Shown: one piece after another, positions 17,517 through 27,439 of the stretch | Numbering within the stretch: position 1 is the stretch's first letter | Layout of the letters: each line of letters begins with the position of its first letter | Origin: TMED69 sp036130055 | Lineage (GTDB): Bacteria > Pseudomonadota > Gammaproteobacteria > Ga0077536 | Reading direction: 5' to 3' | Length of the DNA stretch: 64,000 nucleotides | NCBI GenBank assembly: GCA_036130055.1 | Contig: JAYYOR010000027.1 | Location: 124,001 to 188,000, forward strand | Program-made: the position numbers and the translations under genes | The notes under the pieces: generated by a model | The model's database searches: none | What the model saw: the letters and a program-made list of their open reading frames with translations, nothing else | What the model was told of the DNA's origin: nothing

Positions 17517-20396
17517 TCAAACTCGTTCAAATGCTAGCTTATTTTTTTCCAATTCTTTAATATTGGCACTATTCGACACAACCGCTACACTAGGTTTCTG
17601 TTCTAACAAACTTTCTGCCGTCCTCAAAAGACTCGTAAAATCAGTACTTAACACGTTATTTCTAAACTCTTCCAATTTCTCATCAGTTTTACCATTCAAT
17701 ATACAATTAAAAGACCTTGATGCTTCGGCAACAGGTCTTCTAGATCCATCTAGGCTTCTTATTACACCCAAGATTGACTCTTCAAGTCTACTTTGATTAG
17801 GTCCAGACTTAATGAACGTTTTAATAGAGCTAGAGAAGTCATCAAGTGTTCCAGAAATCCTCGGGTCTCTATATGAGAAAAATTTAAAGGTTTCGCTAGA
17901 CGAAAAATAATTTGCACCCGAGCCATACGCACCGCCCTTCTCTCTTATTTTTGAATGAAGATATTCATCCTGTAAGTATTTACCCAAAACGGAATATCGG
18001 GCAGCTTCCGGATTATTCTCATTTACCGACCTGAAGCTTAATGCGCAATAATTTATGTTTGATTCGATCAGCCAACTATAAGGCTGATCAAACTTATTTT
18101 CATCTACGTTAATTATGCTTTCAGAGGCAATCGGTGAACTATAATATTTTTCCATAGCATGAACGGATTTTTTAAGGTGCTCTTTATCTGTCACCAATAA
18201 AATTCTAGGTTCTAATTTTAATATTTTGTTTCTAATTAGATTGAATTGACTAAAAAGTTTTTCAGCCTGCTCAGGTTTAAAGTTCTCCCCGGCAATATTT
18301 TTAACACGTTTTATAAAGCTACAACCATTCCACGCTTCTTCTAGATTACAAGCCTCATTTAAATGTCTTGAGCTTGAGAGCATTGCGAGTATATGCCCCC
18401 TCTGTACCATTGATTGCTCGTACTCATTGCTGATTTGTTTGATGAGATCAGCAAATCTTTCGTTTTCATTAAAACGAACAGTTGAAATTAAATTAGTAGA
18501 AGCCGAAACTAACTCATCTATTTTCCGGTTAAGCCCTTTCGCGCTAACGGTTACAAAGCCAGTTAGGAAATTTTCTTTACTAAAATTTGAAGAAAAATGA
18601 CAGTTAACGTCAAACTCTCCAATAGCCGCGCGTTTTTGCTGAACGGTCGCGTAATCATCTTGTCCAGATCCAAACTGTGTAACCATTTCACACCATATCG
18701 GTAAAAGATTTAATTCTTCCATTGTTAGATTAGCGATTGGAAAAGCTAAATTTAGTCTAAAAACATTATTGGTTGGCACATCAAACGCAGTTATATTATT
18801 ACTACTAAAATCTGACGGACTCATTAGAGGATTGCCATTTGGAACGTCATTGAGGGTAAGTTTAGGAAGGATATTAGCGTCGCAAGTTGTATTTTGTCTG
18901 TTCTCTAAAAGATTCGAATTTAAGCGAATTTCTGTTTTTTTCTCGTCAGAAAAGTTGGCTATTAGTGACTTTAACTTTTCATTGATAAGCATTTCAGGAT
19001 CAATTTCATCGCTTGGTCGCATTATAATTCTTGTGGTGTGTAAATTATTGATGAAGATTTTTTTCAATAAATCAGGGAAATAATTTTTTCTCTTTAATTG
19101 TTTTCGTAAATTGGTGATTACTTCCTCTAATTTAAGCAAGTGAACAGGATCATCCCGATAAACTGCACTCGGCAGAATTCGCCCGAAAAGCTGCAGTCCA
19201 AGAGGATAGTTACCAGCTCCGAGGTCGGATTGCTCTAGTTCTAGACGATCCAACGATGCCGTTAATATATCGAGAGATGGAGGCTTTTTAATTAAAGATT
19301 CAAGAATTTCAAAAAGCTTTGTTTCATGTGTTTCTACACCTTCATTAACAGCCGTTACGCCTTCTAAGCCACATATAAAAATTAACTGTCTTGTAGAATC
19401 ATCTATACCGCCTAATTCGGAGGGAGCTTTTGCATCGTTGGCTGACTCTAAATAAGATTGCAGTGGACTACCACTATGACCAAGTAAAATTTCTGCAACC
19501 AAACTCATTTCAATCACATCTAATGGGTCCGTGGTGGAACCGTAAACCCAAGCCCACAAAACAAAATCTGAGCCACTCTCTATTTTAGACTGAAAATAGC
19601 GGTGATTAAGTTGGGTTGCAACTTCAAACGGTCTTTGTTTTTCTATCTTATTCAGTTTTGTTGCAGATTTAAAATTTTTCAGAACCGCATCTTCGAATTT
19701 CTTTTGATGTTCTTCAACAGGCAAATCACCATATGTTAAGAAGACAGCATTAGAAGGATTGTAGAATTGCTTATGAAATTGCTTAAGTTCGTCATAGGTT
19801 AAATCTGGAATTTTAACTGGATCTCCACCACTGTTAAAGCGATAGCTTGTCTCTGGAAACAAAGCGGAATGAAGATGCTGCCATAGCTGTGAATTAGGAG
19901 AGCTCATTGCACCTTTCATTTCATTGAAAACGACACCTTGATACAAAAATTTTTGCTCCGAGTTTTTTTTGCCGACCTCGTATCGCCATCCTTCTTGGAA
20001 AAAATCCAGCTCATCAAGAATAGGAAAAAAGGTAGCGTCCAAATAAACATCCAACAAATTATAAAAATCTTTCTTATTTTTAGTCGCGAAGGGATAAGCA
20101 GTCATGTCGGGTGCCGTGAAAGCATTCATATACGTGTTAAGTGAGCGCCGAAGCATCATGAAAAATGGGTCTCTTACCGGAAAGCGTCTGCTACCGCATA
20201 AAACAGTATGCTCAAGGATATGAGCCACACCTGTCGAATTATGTGGGATTGTAGGGAATCCAACCATAAAAGCATTATTATCGTCTTTGGCCTCCAGGTG
20301 AAGGTGTCTTGCCGAGGTAACATCATGTCTAAATTCCCTCAATACAACGCCCAGATTCTTAATGTTTGTTGACTTTTCCTCAATAAAACTTATCAA
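17517..20396 (-). CDS. M16C zinc metallopeptidase (presequence protease-like)
   Basis: A 959-residue peptidase with the inverted zinc motif HILEH at residues 59-63 and a distal glutamate region GVVFNEMKGAMSS, preceded by STGVAHILEHTVLCGS, which is typical of PreP/cytosolic M16C enzymes. The size fits a single-chain two-half clamshell peptidase that degrades short peptides, and no signal peptide is seen, so it should be cytoplasmic. The C-terminal half contains the usual EKGGAYGSGANY substrate-binding segment. Confidence 0.93.
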   Translation of the reverse strand: MISFIEEKSTNIKNLGVVLREFRHDVTSARHLHLEAKDDNNAFMVGFPTIPHNSTGVAHILEHTVLCGSRRFPVRDPFFMMLRRSLNTYMNAFTAPDMTAYPFATKNKKDFYNLLDVYLDATFFPILDELDFFQEGWRYEVGKKNSEQKFLYQGVVFNEMKGAMSSPNSQLWQHLHSALFPETSYRFNSGGDPVKIPDLTYDELKQFHKQFYNPSNAVFLTYGDLPVEEHQKKFEDAVLKNFKSATKLNKIEKQRPFEVATQLNHRYFQSKIESGSDFVLWAWVYGSTTDPLDVIEMSLVAEILLGHSGSPLQSYLESANDAKAPSELGGIDDSTRQLIFICGLEGVTAVNEGVETHETKLFEILESLIKKPPSLDILTASLDRLELEQSDLGAGNYPLGLQLFGRILPSAVYRDDPVHLLKLEEVITNLRKQLKRKNYFPDLLKKIFINNLHTTRIIMRPSDEIDPEMLINEKLKSLIANFSDEKKTEIRLNSNLLENRQNTTCDANILPKLTLNDVPNGNPLMSPSDFSSNNITAFDVPTNNVFRLNLAFPIANLTMEELNLLPIWCEMVTQFGSGQDDYATVQQKRAAIGEFDVNCHFSSNFSKENFLTGFVTVSAKGLNRKIDELVSASTNLISTVRFNENERFADLIKQISNEYEQSMVQRGHILAMLSSSRHLNEACNLEEAWNGCSFIKRVKNIAGENFKPEQAEKLFSQFNLIRNKILKLEPRILLVTDKEHLKKSVHAMEKYYSSPIASESIINVDENKFDQPYSWLIESNINYCALSFRSVNENNPEAARYSVLGKYLQDEYLHSKIREKGGAYGSGANYFSSSETFKFFSYRDPRISGTLDDFSSSIKTFIKSGPNQSRLEESILGVIRSLDGSRRPVAEASRSFNCILNGKTDEKLEEFRNNVLSTDFTSLLRTAESLLEQKPSVAVVSNSANIKELEKNKLAFERV

Positions 20397-20466
20397 AATA
20401 TCCTCCTGTTATTTAATAAAGCTGGAGTGGGAGACTTTCTCAAGCAGCAAATATTAAACAATAATG

Positions 20467-20500
20467 AGCGCTCTTTCTATAAAATAAGCGCTCTTTCTAT
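20467..20500. repeat. tandem 14-bp direct repeat in divergent intergenic region
   Basis: AGCGCTCTTTCTAT occurs at 20467-20480 and again at 20487-20500, a 20-base period (two helical turns). Each copy begins with the palindrome AGCGCT. It sits in the 289-base gap between the divergently transcribed M16 peptidase and the moxR-like gene, so it may be a regulator site, but no regulator is identifiable. Confidence 0.6.
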
Positions 20501-20511
20501 GAATATTAAAT

Positions 20512-20534
20512 ATTAATTTTCACAAAAAATTAAT
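20512..20534. repeat. AT-rich inverted repeat
   Basis: ATTAATTTT (20512-20520) and AAAATTAAT (20526-20534) form a perfect 9-bp inverted repeat with a 5-base spacer in the same divergent intergenic region. It could be an operator or simply a chance AT palindrome. Nothing else is recognised between here and 20685. Confidence 0.35.
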
Positions 20535-20685
20535 AATATCTGGCTTTAACCGAAAAAAAACAAAACCTTAAAATTAGTCTAATTAATGCAAATGTGCTAT
20601 TTATTTACGTTCTATTCTAGTTAAGAAATAATTTCACATAAAAATTTTAATAAGTAAAATAAAAGACGAAAAAAAATTTGGATTC

Positions 20686-21546
20686 ATGATTATGTCAAAA
20701 AAATTCACAGGAAGCGAAAAATATATCGCCACGAAAGATTTAATGATCGCGGTGAATGCCGCAGTGACTTTAGAGAAGCCTCTTCTTATCAAAGGAGAAC
20801 CGGGTACCGGCAAGACGATGCTTGCGGAAGAGATGTCCAAAGCTCTTAATAAACCGTTAATTCAATGGCATATAAAATCGACCACAAAGGCAGCTCAAGG
20901 ACTCTATGAGTATGATGCCGTTGCCCGACTCAGAGATTCGCAATTAGGGGATGATAAAGTAAATAAAATATCAAACTACATTGTAAAGGGAAAACTTTGG
21001 GAAACCTTCATATCAGAAGAACAACCGATTTTATTAATCGATGAAATAGACAAAGCAGATGTTGAGTTTCCAAACGACTTGTTGAGAGAATTGGATAGAA
21101 TGGAATTTTTTGTTTACGAGACAAAAGAAACTGTTAAAGCAAGTAACAAACCGATTATAGTTATTACAAGCAATAACGAGAAAGAACTTCCAGATGCCTT
21201 TCTTCGTCGGTGCTTCTTCCACTACATCTCTTTTCCAGACAAAGAAACTATGTCTGATATAGTCAACGTGCATTTTCCAAAAATCAAAAAGAAATTAATC
21301 AACGAAGCTCTTGAATGTTTTTTTGAACTTCGAGAAATTCCTGGGCTAAAGAAAAAACCAACGACTTCAGAGCTCCTTGACTGGATTAAATTATTAATAG
21401 CAGAAGATGTCCCGCCTGAAGCACTGAGAGAGAAAGATAGTAAAAAAGCAATCCCGAAACTTTATGGCGCACTTTTAAAAAATGAACAAGATATGCATCT
21501 GTTTGAGAGATTAGTTTTCCTATCGAGAAGAAACAGTGCTAGCTAA
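20686..21546 (+). CDS. MoxR-family AAA+ ATPase
   Basis: A 286-residue AAA+ protein with Walker A GEPGTGKT (37-44), Walker B ILLIDEID (116-123) and a sensor-like ITSNNEKELPDAFLRRC. MoxR ATPases act as chaperones that help assemble or insert cofactors in partner complexes, usually together with a VWA protein encoded next door, as here. A second Met three residues in is an equally good start. The 3' end overlaps the next gene by 11 bases, so the pair is coupled. The client complex is not evident from the neighbourhood. Confidence 0.93.
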   Translation: MIMSKKFTGSEKYIATKDLMIAVNAAVTLEKPLLIKGEPGTGKTMLAEEMSKALNKPLIQWHIKSTTKAAQGLYEYDAVARLRDSQLGDDKVNKISNYIVKGKLWETFISEEQPILLIDEIDKADVEFPNDLLRELDRMEFFVYETKETVKASNKPIIVITSNNEKELPDAFLRRCFFHYISFPDKETMSDIVNVHFPKIKKKLINEALECFFELREIPGLKKKPTTSELLDWIKLLIAEDVPPEALREKDSKKAIPKLYGALLKNEQDMHLFERLVFLSRRNSAS

Positions 21547-22714
21547 GTTCTTTGATAATTTAAGAAAAACCAATATTCCAGTATCCATTACCGAATATCT
21601 AACACTTTTAAGTGCTCTTGAAAAAAATATCGTGGATATAGATCTTGATAGTTTTTACTATTTAGCAAGAAGTTGTTTGGTGAAAGATGAGAAACACTTT
21701 GATAGTTATGACATTGTTTTTTCTAATTATGTTGAGGGAAATGAACTTGAGCTCGAGAAAATACTGGAGTCGATTCCTCTCGAATGGTTAAAAAATCCTG
21801 ATAAGCTCGCTCTTAGTAACGAAGAGAAGGAATTAGTTGAATCATTAGGTGGTCTAGATAAACTTTTAGATGAATTTAAGAAAAGGCTTCAAGAACAAAC
21901 GAAGAAGCATCAAGGTGGAAATAAATGGATTGGTACCGCAGGCCGCTCTCCTTTTGGTAACAAAGGTTATAACCCGGAGGGAATTAAAATTGGAGATTTT
22001 CAAAGTGGAGAGAAAACGGCTTTAAAAGTATGGGACCAAAGAGTTTACAAAAATCTTGATAATAACGTAGAGCTGGGCACAAGGAATATCAAAGTCGCCC
22101 TACGTCAATTAAGAAAACTAGCGAGAGAGGGTGCTAAGGACAAATTGAACCTGGATAGCACAATCACGGCTACGGCTAAAAATGGGGGATTTTTGGATTT
22201 GCAACTCGAAGCAGAAAAGACAAATTCAGTTAAGGTTTTATTATTTTTAGATATTGGGGGATCGATGGACCCCTACGTTCGTATGACGGAACAACTATTT
22301 TCTGCGGCTAAAAGCGAATTCAAATATCTTGAACACTTCTATTTCCATAATTTTATTTATGAATCTTTATGGAAAGACAACTCTATGCGAATGAATTCTA
22401 GAATACCAACTACGGAAGTCATAAATACTTATAATTCTAACTATAAAGTTTTCTTTGTTGGTGATGCGACCATGAGCCCATATGAAATAGGATCGGTCGG
22501 TGGAAGCGTCGAACATTGGAATGAAGAAGCAGGACTGACTTGGATTAGCCGAGTTCTAAATACATTTCCTAAAGCGGTTTGGTTAAATCCACAACCCAAG
22601 CAATTCTGGAATAGCATTCAATCCATTTCCATAATCAAAGAAATATTTGCTGAACGAATGTTTCCGTTAACAACTGACGGTATTTCGAATGCTGTAAATT
22701 TATTGCGAAAATAA
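21536..22714 (+). CDS. VWA-domain (CoxE-like) protein
   Basis: A 392-residue protein beginning with GTG inside the end of the MoxR gene. Its C-terminal half has a von Willebrand A domain with a MIDAS-like D-I-G-G-S-M (D239-S243, followed by a later YFHNF and VGDATMSPYE), while the N-terminal half is charged and partly low-complexity (about residues 100-160, rich in K, E, G). With the MoxR ATPase it forms a predicted chaperone pair. CoxE-like naming comes from family resemblance; no CO dehydrogenase genes are present. Confidence 0.88.
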   Translation: MLAKFFDNLRKTNIPVSITEYLTLLSALEKNIVDIDLDSFYYLARSCLVKDEKHFDSYDIVFSNYVEGNELELEKILESIPLEWLKNPDKLALSNEEKELVESLGGLDKLLDEFKKRLQEQTKKHQGGNKWIGTAGRSPFGNKGYNPEGIKIGDFQSGEKTALKVWDQRVYKNLDNNVELGTRNIKVALRQLRKLAREGAKDKLNLDSTITATAKNGGFLDLQLEAEKTNSVKVLLFLDIGGSMDPYVRMTEQLFSAAKSEFKYLEHFYFHNFIYESLWKDNSMRMNSRIPTTEVINTYNSNYKVFFVGDATMSPYEIGSVGGSVEHWNEEAGLTWISRVLNTFPKAVWLNPQPKQFWNSIQSISIIKEIFAERMFPLTTDGISNAVNLLRK

Positions 22715-22717
22715 ATT

Positions 22718-22891
22718 ATGCGAAAAAAAATTCTCCCGTTTATTTTCCTTTTTTTAGGTATCCCATGGTTTTGGTCAGATAATTATTTAACAATAATAAT
22801 GGGATTACCTCTTTGGGTTATAAACGCTATTGCAATGTCATTTTTTGCGTCTATTACTATTGCAATATTGTTAAGTGAAACTGACGAATGA
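22718..22891 (+). CDS. small two-helix membrane protein (DUF3311-like)
   Basis: A 57-residue protein with two membrane segments (about residues 4-20 and 25-50) containing LGIPWFWSD and GLPLWVINAIAMS. It starts 4 bases after the VWA gene and its TGA overlaps the ATG of the sodium symporter as ATGA. Short DUF3311-type proteins commonly precede SSS-family symporters and are thought to be accessory subunits; the assignment is by size, topology and position. Confidence 0.75.
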   Translation: MRKKILPFIFLFLGIPWFWSDNYLTIIMGLPLWVINAIAMSFFASITIAILLSETDE

Positions 22892-24393
22892 GTAATCTTC
22901 CTTCACTTGGAATTGGCGGCTCACTATTCGTTCTTTTCTATCTTGCATCACTTATAATACTCGGAGCAGTAGCAAAAAAATCACTCAAAGAGAGCACCCT
23001 TTCTGATTTTTATCTGGCTGGAAAAGGGTTTGGCTTTGGTGTTCTGTTTTTGACATTGTTTGCCACTCAATACAGCGGTAATACTTTCTTTGGTTTTACG
23101 GGAGCAACATATCGTAACGGATTTAGTTGGATTCTCTGTCTTCACTTTATGACGGCAATCATAGCCGTCTACCTTCTGTTTTCTTTAAAGCTATATAGAT
23201 TGTCAAAAAATCAAAAATTTCTCACGCCGTGCGATTTTATCCAATACAGATACAACAATAAACTACTCACTGTACTAGTCTGTTTGATAATGATCATTGT
23301 TCTTTGTAATTTTGTAGTAGCACAACTTATAGCGATGGGAAGAGCAGTCGAGGGATTATCTCCTATAGAGGAAAAAGGAACATTTGAAATTGGAGTGCTG
23401 ATCTTAGCCCTAATTATGGTTATCTATGGTTCGTTAGGGGGAATGAGAGCAGTTGCATGGACGGATGTCATACAAGGAATAATCTTATTTTTTGGATTCA
23501 CTTGTTTACTGATTCTTATGTTTAATAAATTTGGCAGTTTAGAAAAAGCGACAAATATTTTAGTACTTCGAGACCTGGAAACAGGATCAAACTTCACAAA
23601 GGTCCCTGAAATCAATATCCTAGTTTCGTGGGTATCTTACATCATATGTGTAGGTTTTGGAGTATGTCTTTACCCTCAAGCAATCCAAAGAATTTTTGCT
23701 TCAAAAAATGAAAAAACTTTAAAAAAAAGTTTATCTGTTATGGCGTTTATGCCAATACCGACAATGCTTGTAGCAGTAACGGCTGGTATCTTTGCTTTAG
23801 CTTATTTTCCAGGATTAGAAGGACCTCAGTCAGACAAAGCCTTCGGCTTGGTTCTTAAAGAATTGTCGGATGGCTCGGGCGTCGGATATGTTATGGTTAT
23901 AATTACTCTTGCAGCCGTACTAGCTGCGATGATGTCAACGTCTGATTCAGCGCTTTTATCTATTTCTTCTATGCTAACCAAAGATATTCTTCATCGTTTT
24001 TTCAAACCCCGAGCAAATGAAGAGACATTACTTAAAATCTCAAAAAGAATTTCATGGAGCACAATATTAATTCTAGTGCTGCTATGCTTTTTTTTAAAAG
24101 ACAATACATCATTAGTACAGTTGCTAGATAGAAAAATCGACCTTCTAGTTCAGCTTGTACCAGCTTTTATTATTGGTTTGCATTTCAAAAAAATAAAGGG
24201 AACAGCCGTTCTACTCGGCGTAATCATTGGGTTGTTTGTCTCTTTAGTTATACCATTTGGTGGATTTAGCTTTGTCGAAAATGGTAAAGTATATGGATTG
24301 CATGCTGGGCTAATCGGTCTAATACCAAACATCACGATAACACTGTTAGGCTCCTTTATCCCTCCAACCAAAGTAACTAGGAACCTTGATTAA
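22888..24393 (+). CDS. sodium:solute symporter (SSS family)
   Basis: A 501-residue protein with about 13 membrane segments. Segments such as SDFYLAGKGFGFGVLF, FATQYSGNTFFGFTG and AAMMSTSDSALLSISSMLTKDI are SSS-family hallmarks including sodium-site residues in the last. The substrate is unknown; pantothenate/proline/short carboxylate transporters are in the family. It is coupled to the small two-helix protein upstream and its stop overlaps the trpE start by one base. Confidence 0.92.
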   Translation: MSNLPSLGIGGSLFVLFYLASLIILGAVAKKSLKESTLSDFYLAGKGFGFGVLFLTLFATQYSGNTFFGFTGATYRNGFSWILCLHFMTAIIAVYLLFSLKLYRLSKNQKFLTPCDFIQYRYNNKLLTVLVCLIMIIVLCNFVVAQLIAMGRAVEGLSPIEEKGTFEIGVLILALIMVIYGSLGGMRAVAWTDVIQGIILFFGFTCLLILMFNKFGSLEKATNILVLRDLETGSNFTKVPEINILVSWVSYIICVGFGVCLYPQAIQRIFASKNEKTLKKSLSVMAFMPIPTMLVAVTAGIFALAYFPGLEGPQSDKAFGLVLKELSDGSGVGYVMVIITLAAVLAAMMSTSDSALLSISSMLTKDILHRFFKPRANEETLLKISKRISWSTILILVLLCFFLKDNTSLVQLLDRKIDLLVQLVPAFIIGLHFKKIKGTAVLLGVIIGLFVSLVIPFGGFSFVENGKVYGLHAGLIGLIPNITITLLGSFIPPTKVTRNLD

Positions 24394-25847
24394 TGACAGA
24401 AATTATTTCTCTGGAACCGGCAGTCAAGAAAATAATCGCTGATACCGAAACACCTCTCAGCGTTTACCTTAAACTAGCCAACAAAAAAAATACTTTTCTA
24501 CTTGAATCAGTCGAAGGCGGAGAAAAATGGGGCAGATACTCCATTATCGGCCTCCCTTCAAAGAAAATTATAGTCGTCAAAGGGTCGTCGTTTAAAATAA
24601 TGGAAAATGGTTTAACGATTAAATCAGTTAATACAGATGATCCATTGAAATTAGTCGAGGAATATAAAAAGTACTTTATAGCATGTAATACAGAGAAACT
24701 ACCCAGGTTTTGCGGAGGCCTCGTCGGATATTTCAGCTTCGACACGATACGATACACAGAAAAAAAATTAAATTACAAAAATAATAAGTCTAACCTTGAC
24801 ACACCGGACATCTTGTTATTATTTGTTGATAATTTTGTAGTCTTCGATAATTTAAAAAATGAACTCACTATCGTCAAATATTTTAAGCAAAATGATATTG
24901 AAGCCCGAACAGAAAGTGAGAAATTAGTCGAGGAAATAAGTTTAACTTTAAAAAACAAAGCGAATATAACTCCAAACTACGACAAGATTTCCCAAAAACA
25001 CTTAAATGTAAATTCAGAATTCAAAAAAGAAAAATTTCTGGAAGCGGTAAATCAAGTTAAAAGCTATATAAATGAAGGTGACGCGATGCAGGTTGTATTA
25101 TCTCAACGGTTCTGGACTGAATTTGATAACGAGCCAATAAGCCTGTATCGAGCACTCAGACATTTAAACCCCTCTCCATACTTATTTTATTTCAATTTCG
25201 GTGATTTCCACGTTGTAGGTTCTTCTCCGGAAATCCTTGTCCGGTTTGAGGACGGTAAAGTTACGACTAGGCCTTTAGCAGGAACTAGGCCAAGAGGAAA
25301 AGATGAAGCTCAAGACAAAGCTTTGGAAATTGAACTTTTAAATGACCCCAAAGAGCTTGCTGAGCATTTAATGCTAATTGATTTAGGTCGGAATGATATC
25401 GGAAAAATCTGCGTAACAGGGTCTGTTAGGGTAACCGAAAAAATGATTATAGAACGCTTCTCCCATGTGATGCATATCTCCTCGAACGTAGAAGGGGTTT
25501 TAAAAGAGGATCAAAACGTATTTGATATACTTCGTGCCACTCTTCCTGTAGGTACTCTTTCTGGAGCACCAAAAATCCGTGCAATAGAGATAATTGACGA
25601 GTTAGAACCCTCAACAAGAGGAATTTATGGAGGCGCTGTCGGTTACATCACTTGGACAGGAGAGATGGACACTGCAATAGCGATAAGAACGGGAATCATA
25701 AAGAACAAAAAACTGTATGTGCAGGCTGGATGCGGAATAGTTGCGGACTCAAAAGCTGAGTCTGAATGGGAGGAAACAGTAAATAAAGGAAAGGCGGTTT
25801 TTCACGCTGCCAAACTGGCAATGAATTGTCTAAAACTGAATGCTTAA
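24393..25847 (+). CDS. trpE: anthranilate synthase component I
   Basis: A 484-residue chorismate-utilising enzyme. The N-terminal feedback-site motif appears as FLLESVEGGEKWGRYSIIG; catalytic-domain motifs include GDAMQVVLSQRF, RPLAGTRPRG, DPKELAEHLMLIDLGRNDIG and TLPVGTLSGAPKIRA. The LLES motif favours TrpE over PabB. trpG is not adjacent, which is unusual, and no leader or attenuator is visible since trpE overlaps the preceding symporter gene. Confidence 0.96.
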   Translation: MTEIISLEPAVKKIIADTETPLSVYLKLANKKNTFLLESVEGGEKWGRYSIIGLPSKKIIVVKGSSFKIMENGLTIKSVNTDDPLKLVEEYKKYFIACNTEKLPRFCGGLVGYFSFDTIRYTEKKLNYKNNKSNLDTPDILLLFVDNFVVFDNLKNELTIVKYFKQNDIEARTESEKLVEEISLTLKNKANITPNYDKISQKHLNVNSEFKKEKFLEAVNQVKSYINEGDAMQVVLSQRFWTEFDNEPISLYRALRHLNPSPYLFYFNFGDFHVVGSSPEILVRFEDGKVTTRPLAGTRPRGKDEAQDKALEIELLNDPKELAEHLMLIDLGRNDIGKICVTGSVRVTEKMIIERFSHVMHISSNVEGVLKEDQNVFDILRATLPVGTLSGAPKIRAIEIIDELEPSTRGIYGGAVGYITWTGEMDTAIAIRTGIIKNKKLYVQAGCGIVADSKAESEWEETVNKGKAVFHAAKLAMNCLKLNA

Positions 25848-27435
25848 AAAAATGAGCATTCTATTTGAGCAAAGAGTAAAATTTATTACAGCCGGTGAAA
25901 ATAGTAGCCTTCTAAAAAATGGGCTTAAGGGACTCGAAAAAGAAAGTTTAAGAGTTACGCGTTCTGGTTCGGTATCTCAAAATATGCACCCAGCCGAATG
26001 GGGAGCAGCTTTAACAAACCCCCATATAACCACCGATTATTCTGAAGCTTTGCCGGAATTCATCACCCCACCTTTTGAAAGTACAAATGAGACATATGAA
26101 TTTCTAACGGATATCCATAGTTTTGCAATCGCTACTCTTCCAGAAAACGAAATAATCTGGAACAACAGTATGCCGTGCGACATCAACGATGAAAAAGAGA
26201 TACCTATAGCAAGATATGGCAAATCAAATCAGGGTAGAATGCGTCACATTTATAGAGTTGGGTTAGATTATAGATATGGAAGAAGAATGCAGGCAATAGC
26301 TGGAACACACTTCAACTACTCGTTACCAGAACAATTTTGGGAACATGGCAATGAAATGTTTATGATGACCTCAGAGAATTCTACGAAATTAAAAAGAAAC
26401 CCGGTTTATTTAGGTTTGGCGAGGAATTACCTCCGCTATGGATGGTTAGTTCTTTTGCTATTTGGGTGCTCTCCTGCCTGCTGCAAATCCTACCTTCCTC
26501 AACGAAATAGTAGATTCAAACCTCTCAGGAACAGTTCCTTAGTTGCTCCTTATGGCACTAGTCTGAGAATGAGTGATGTTGGATACAAAAATAAAAACCA
26601 AGCCCATTTAAAAATCAAACTAAATAATATTGAAGGTTATATCGGAGCACTTAATAAAGCAATGAGAACGCCCTACCCAGAGTATGAGGCAATCGGGATA
26701 TATGAGGAAAGCAAACAAATTCAACTAAGCGCAAATTTATTGCAAATCGAAAACGAATACTATTCTTCCATTCGACCTAAAGGGAATGCCCTTGAAGGTC
26801 AGAGACCTTCTATTGCTCTTCGAAACAAAGGGATCCAATATATCGAAATGAGAAGTCTCGATGTTAATCCAATGAATCCTTTTGGCGTTGAGAAAGATTG
26901 TCTTTTATTTTGTGAGATTTTTTTGATTTACTGCCTACTCGAAGAAAGTCCTCTCATTTCCGATAGTGAACATGAAATTTTAGAATATAACGAGTTATCG
27001 GTAGCACTTCGAGGTCGTCAACCCAATTTGAAGCTTATAACGGACACAGAAGGCAACAAAAGCAAAATAATAGATTGGTCTAATATGCTATTAGTTAGAA
27101 TGCTTCCCATTGCTGAAGCTCTTGACCGAGGATATAAAACAACAAAATACAGCGAAACACTAAAAAGCCAACTCAAACTTTTGAAGGAGCCTGACTTATT
27201 GCCTTCAGCAAAGTTTCACCAGCTGCTTGTTGACTCTAGGCAAGAATTTCAAAATTTTAATCTTGAGCTTTCTATTAAAAATACAGACGAGATACGGAAA
27301 AAGAAGCTTACTAAAGAGCAAAGTAGCTACTTCCAATCCGTAAATCACGCCTCTTGGGAAAAACAAAAAAAACTAGAAATGGAAACCATTAATCATAAAT
27401 TAAGCGACTATATCAAAAATTATCTCTCAGATTAG
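25840..27435 (+). CDS. gshA: glutamate-cysteine ligase (E. coli type)
   Basis: A 531-residue enzyme making gamma-glutamylcysteine, the first step of glutathione synthesis. N-terminal GLEKESLRVTRSG, ALPEFITPPF, RMQAIAGTHFNYS and YIEMRSLDVNPMNPFG match the gammaproteobacterial class I family. A start four codons later (MSIL) is also possible. It overlaps trpE by 8 bases, so glutathione and tryptophan genes share a transcript. Confidence 0.96.
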   Translation: MLKKMSILFEQRVKFITAGENSSLLKNGLKGLEKESLRVTRSGSVSQNMHPAEWGAALTNPHITTDYSEALPEFITPPFESTNETYEFLTDIHSFAIATLPENEIIWNNSMPCDINDEKEIPIARYGKSNQGRMRHIYRVGLDYRYGRRMQAIAGTHFNYSLPEQFWEHGNEMFMMTSENSTKLKRNPVYLGLARNYLRYGWLVLLLFGCSPACCKSYLPQRNSRFKPLRNSSLVAPYGTSLRMSDVGYKNKNQAHLKIKLNNIEGYIGALNKAMRTPYPEYEAIGIYEESKQIQLSANLLQIENEYYSSIRPKGNALEGQRPSIALRNKGIQYIEMRSLDVNPMNPFGVEKDCLLFCEIFLIYCLLEESPLISDSEHEILEYNELSVALRGRQPNLKLITDTEGNKSKIIDWSNMLLVRMLPIAEALDRGYKTTKYSETLKSQLKLLKEPDLLPSAKFHQLLVDSRQEFQNFNLELSIKNTDEIRKKKLTKEQSSYFQSVNHASWEKQKKLEMETINHKLSDYIKNYLSD

Positions 27436-27439
27436 CAAT

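Noticed and set aside
20397..20466. Small gene or RNA in the divergent intergenic region
   Set aside because: No open frame with a ribosome site and no stable GC stem.
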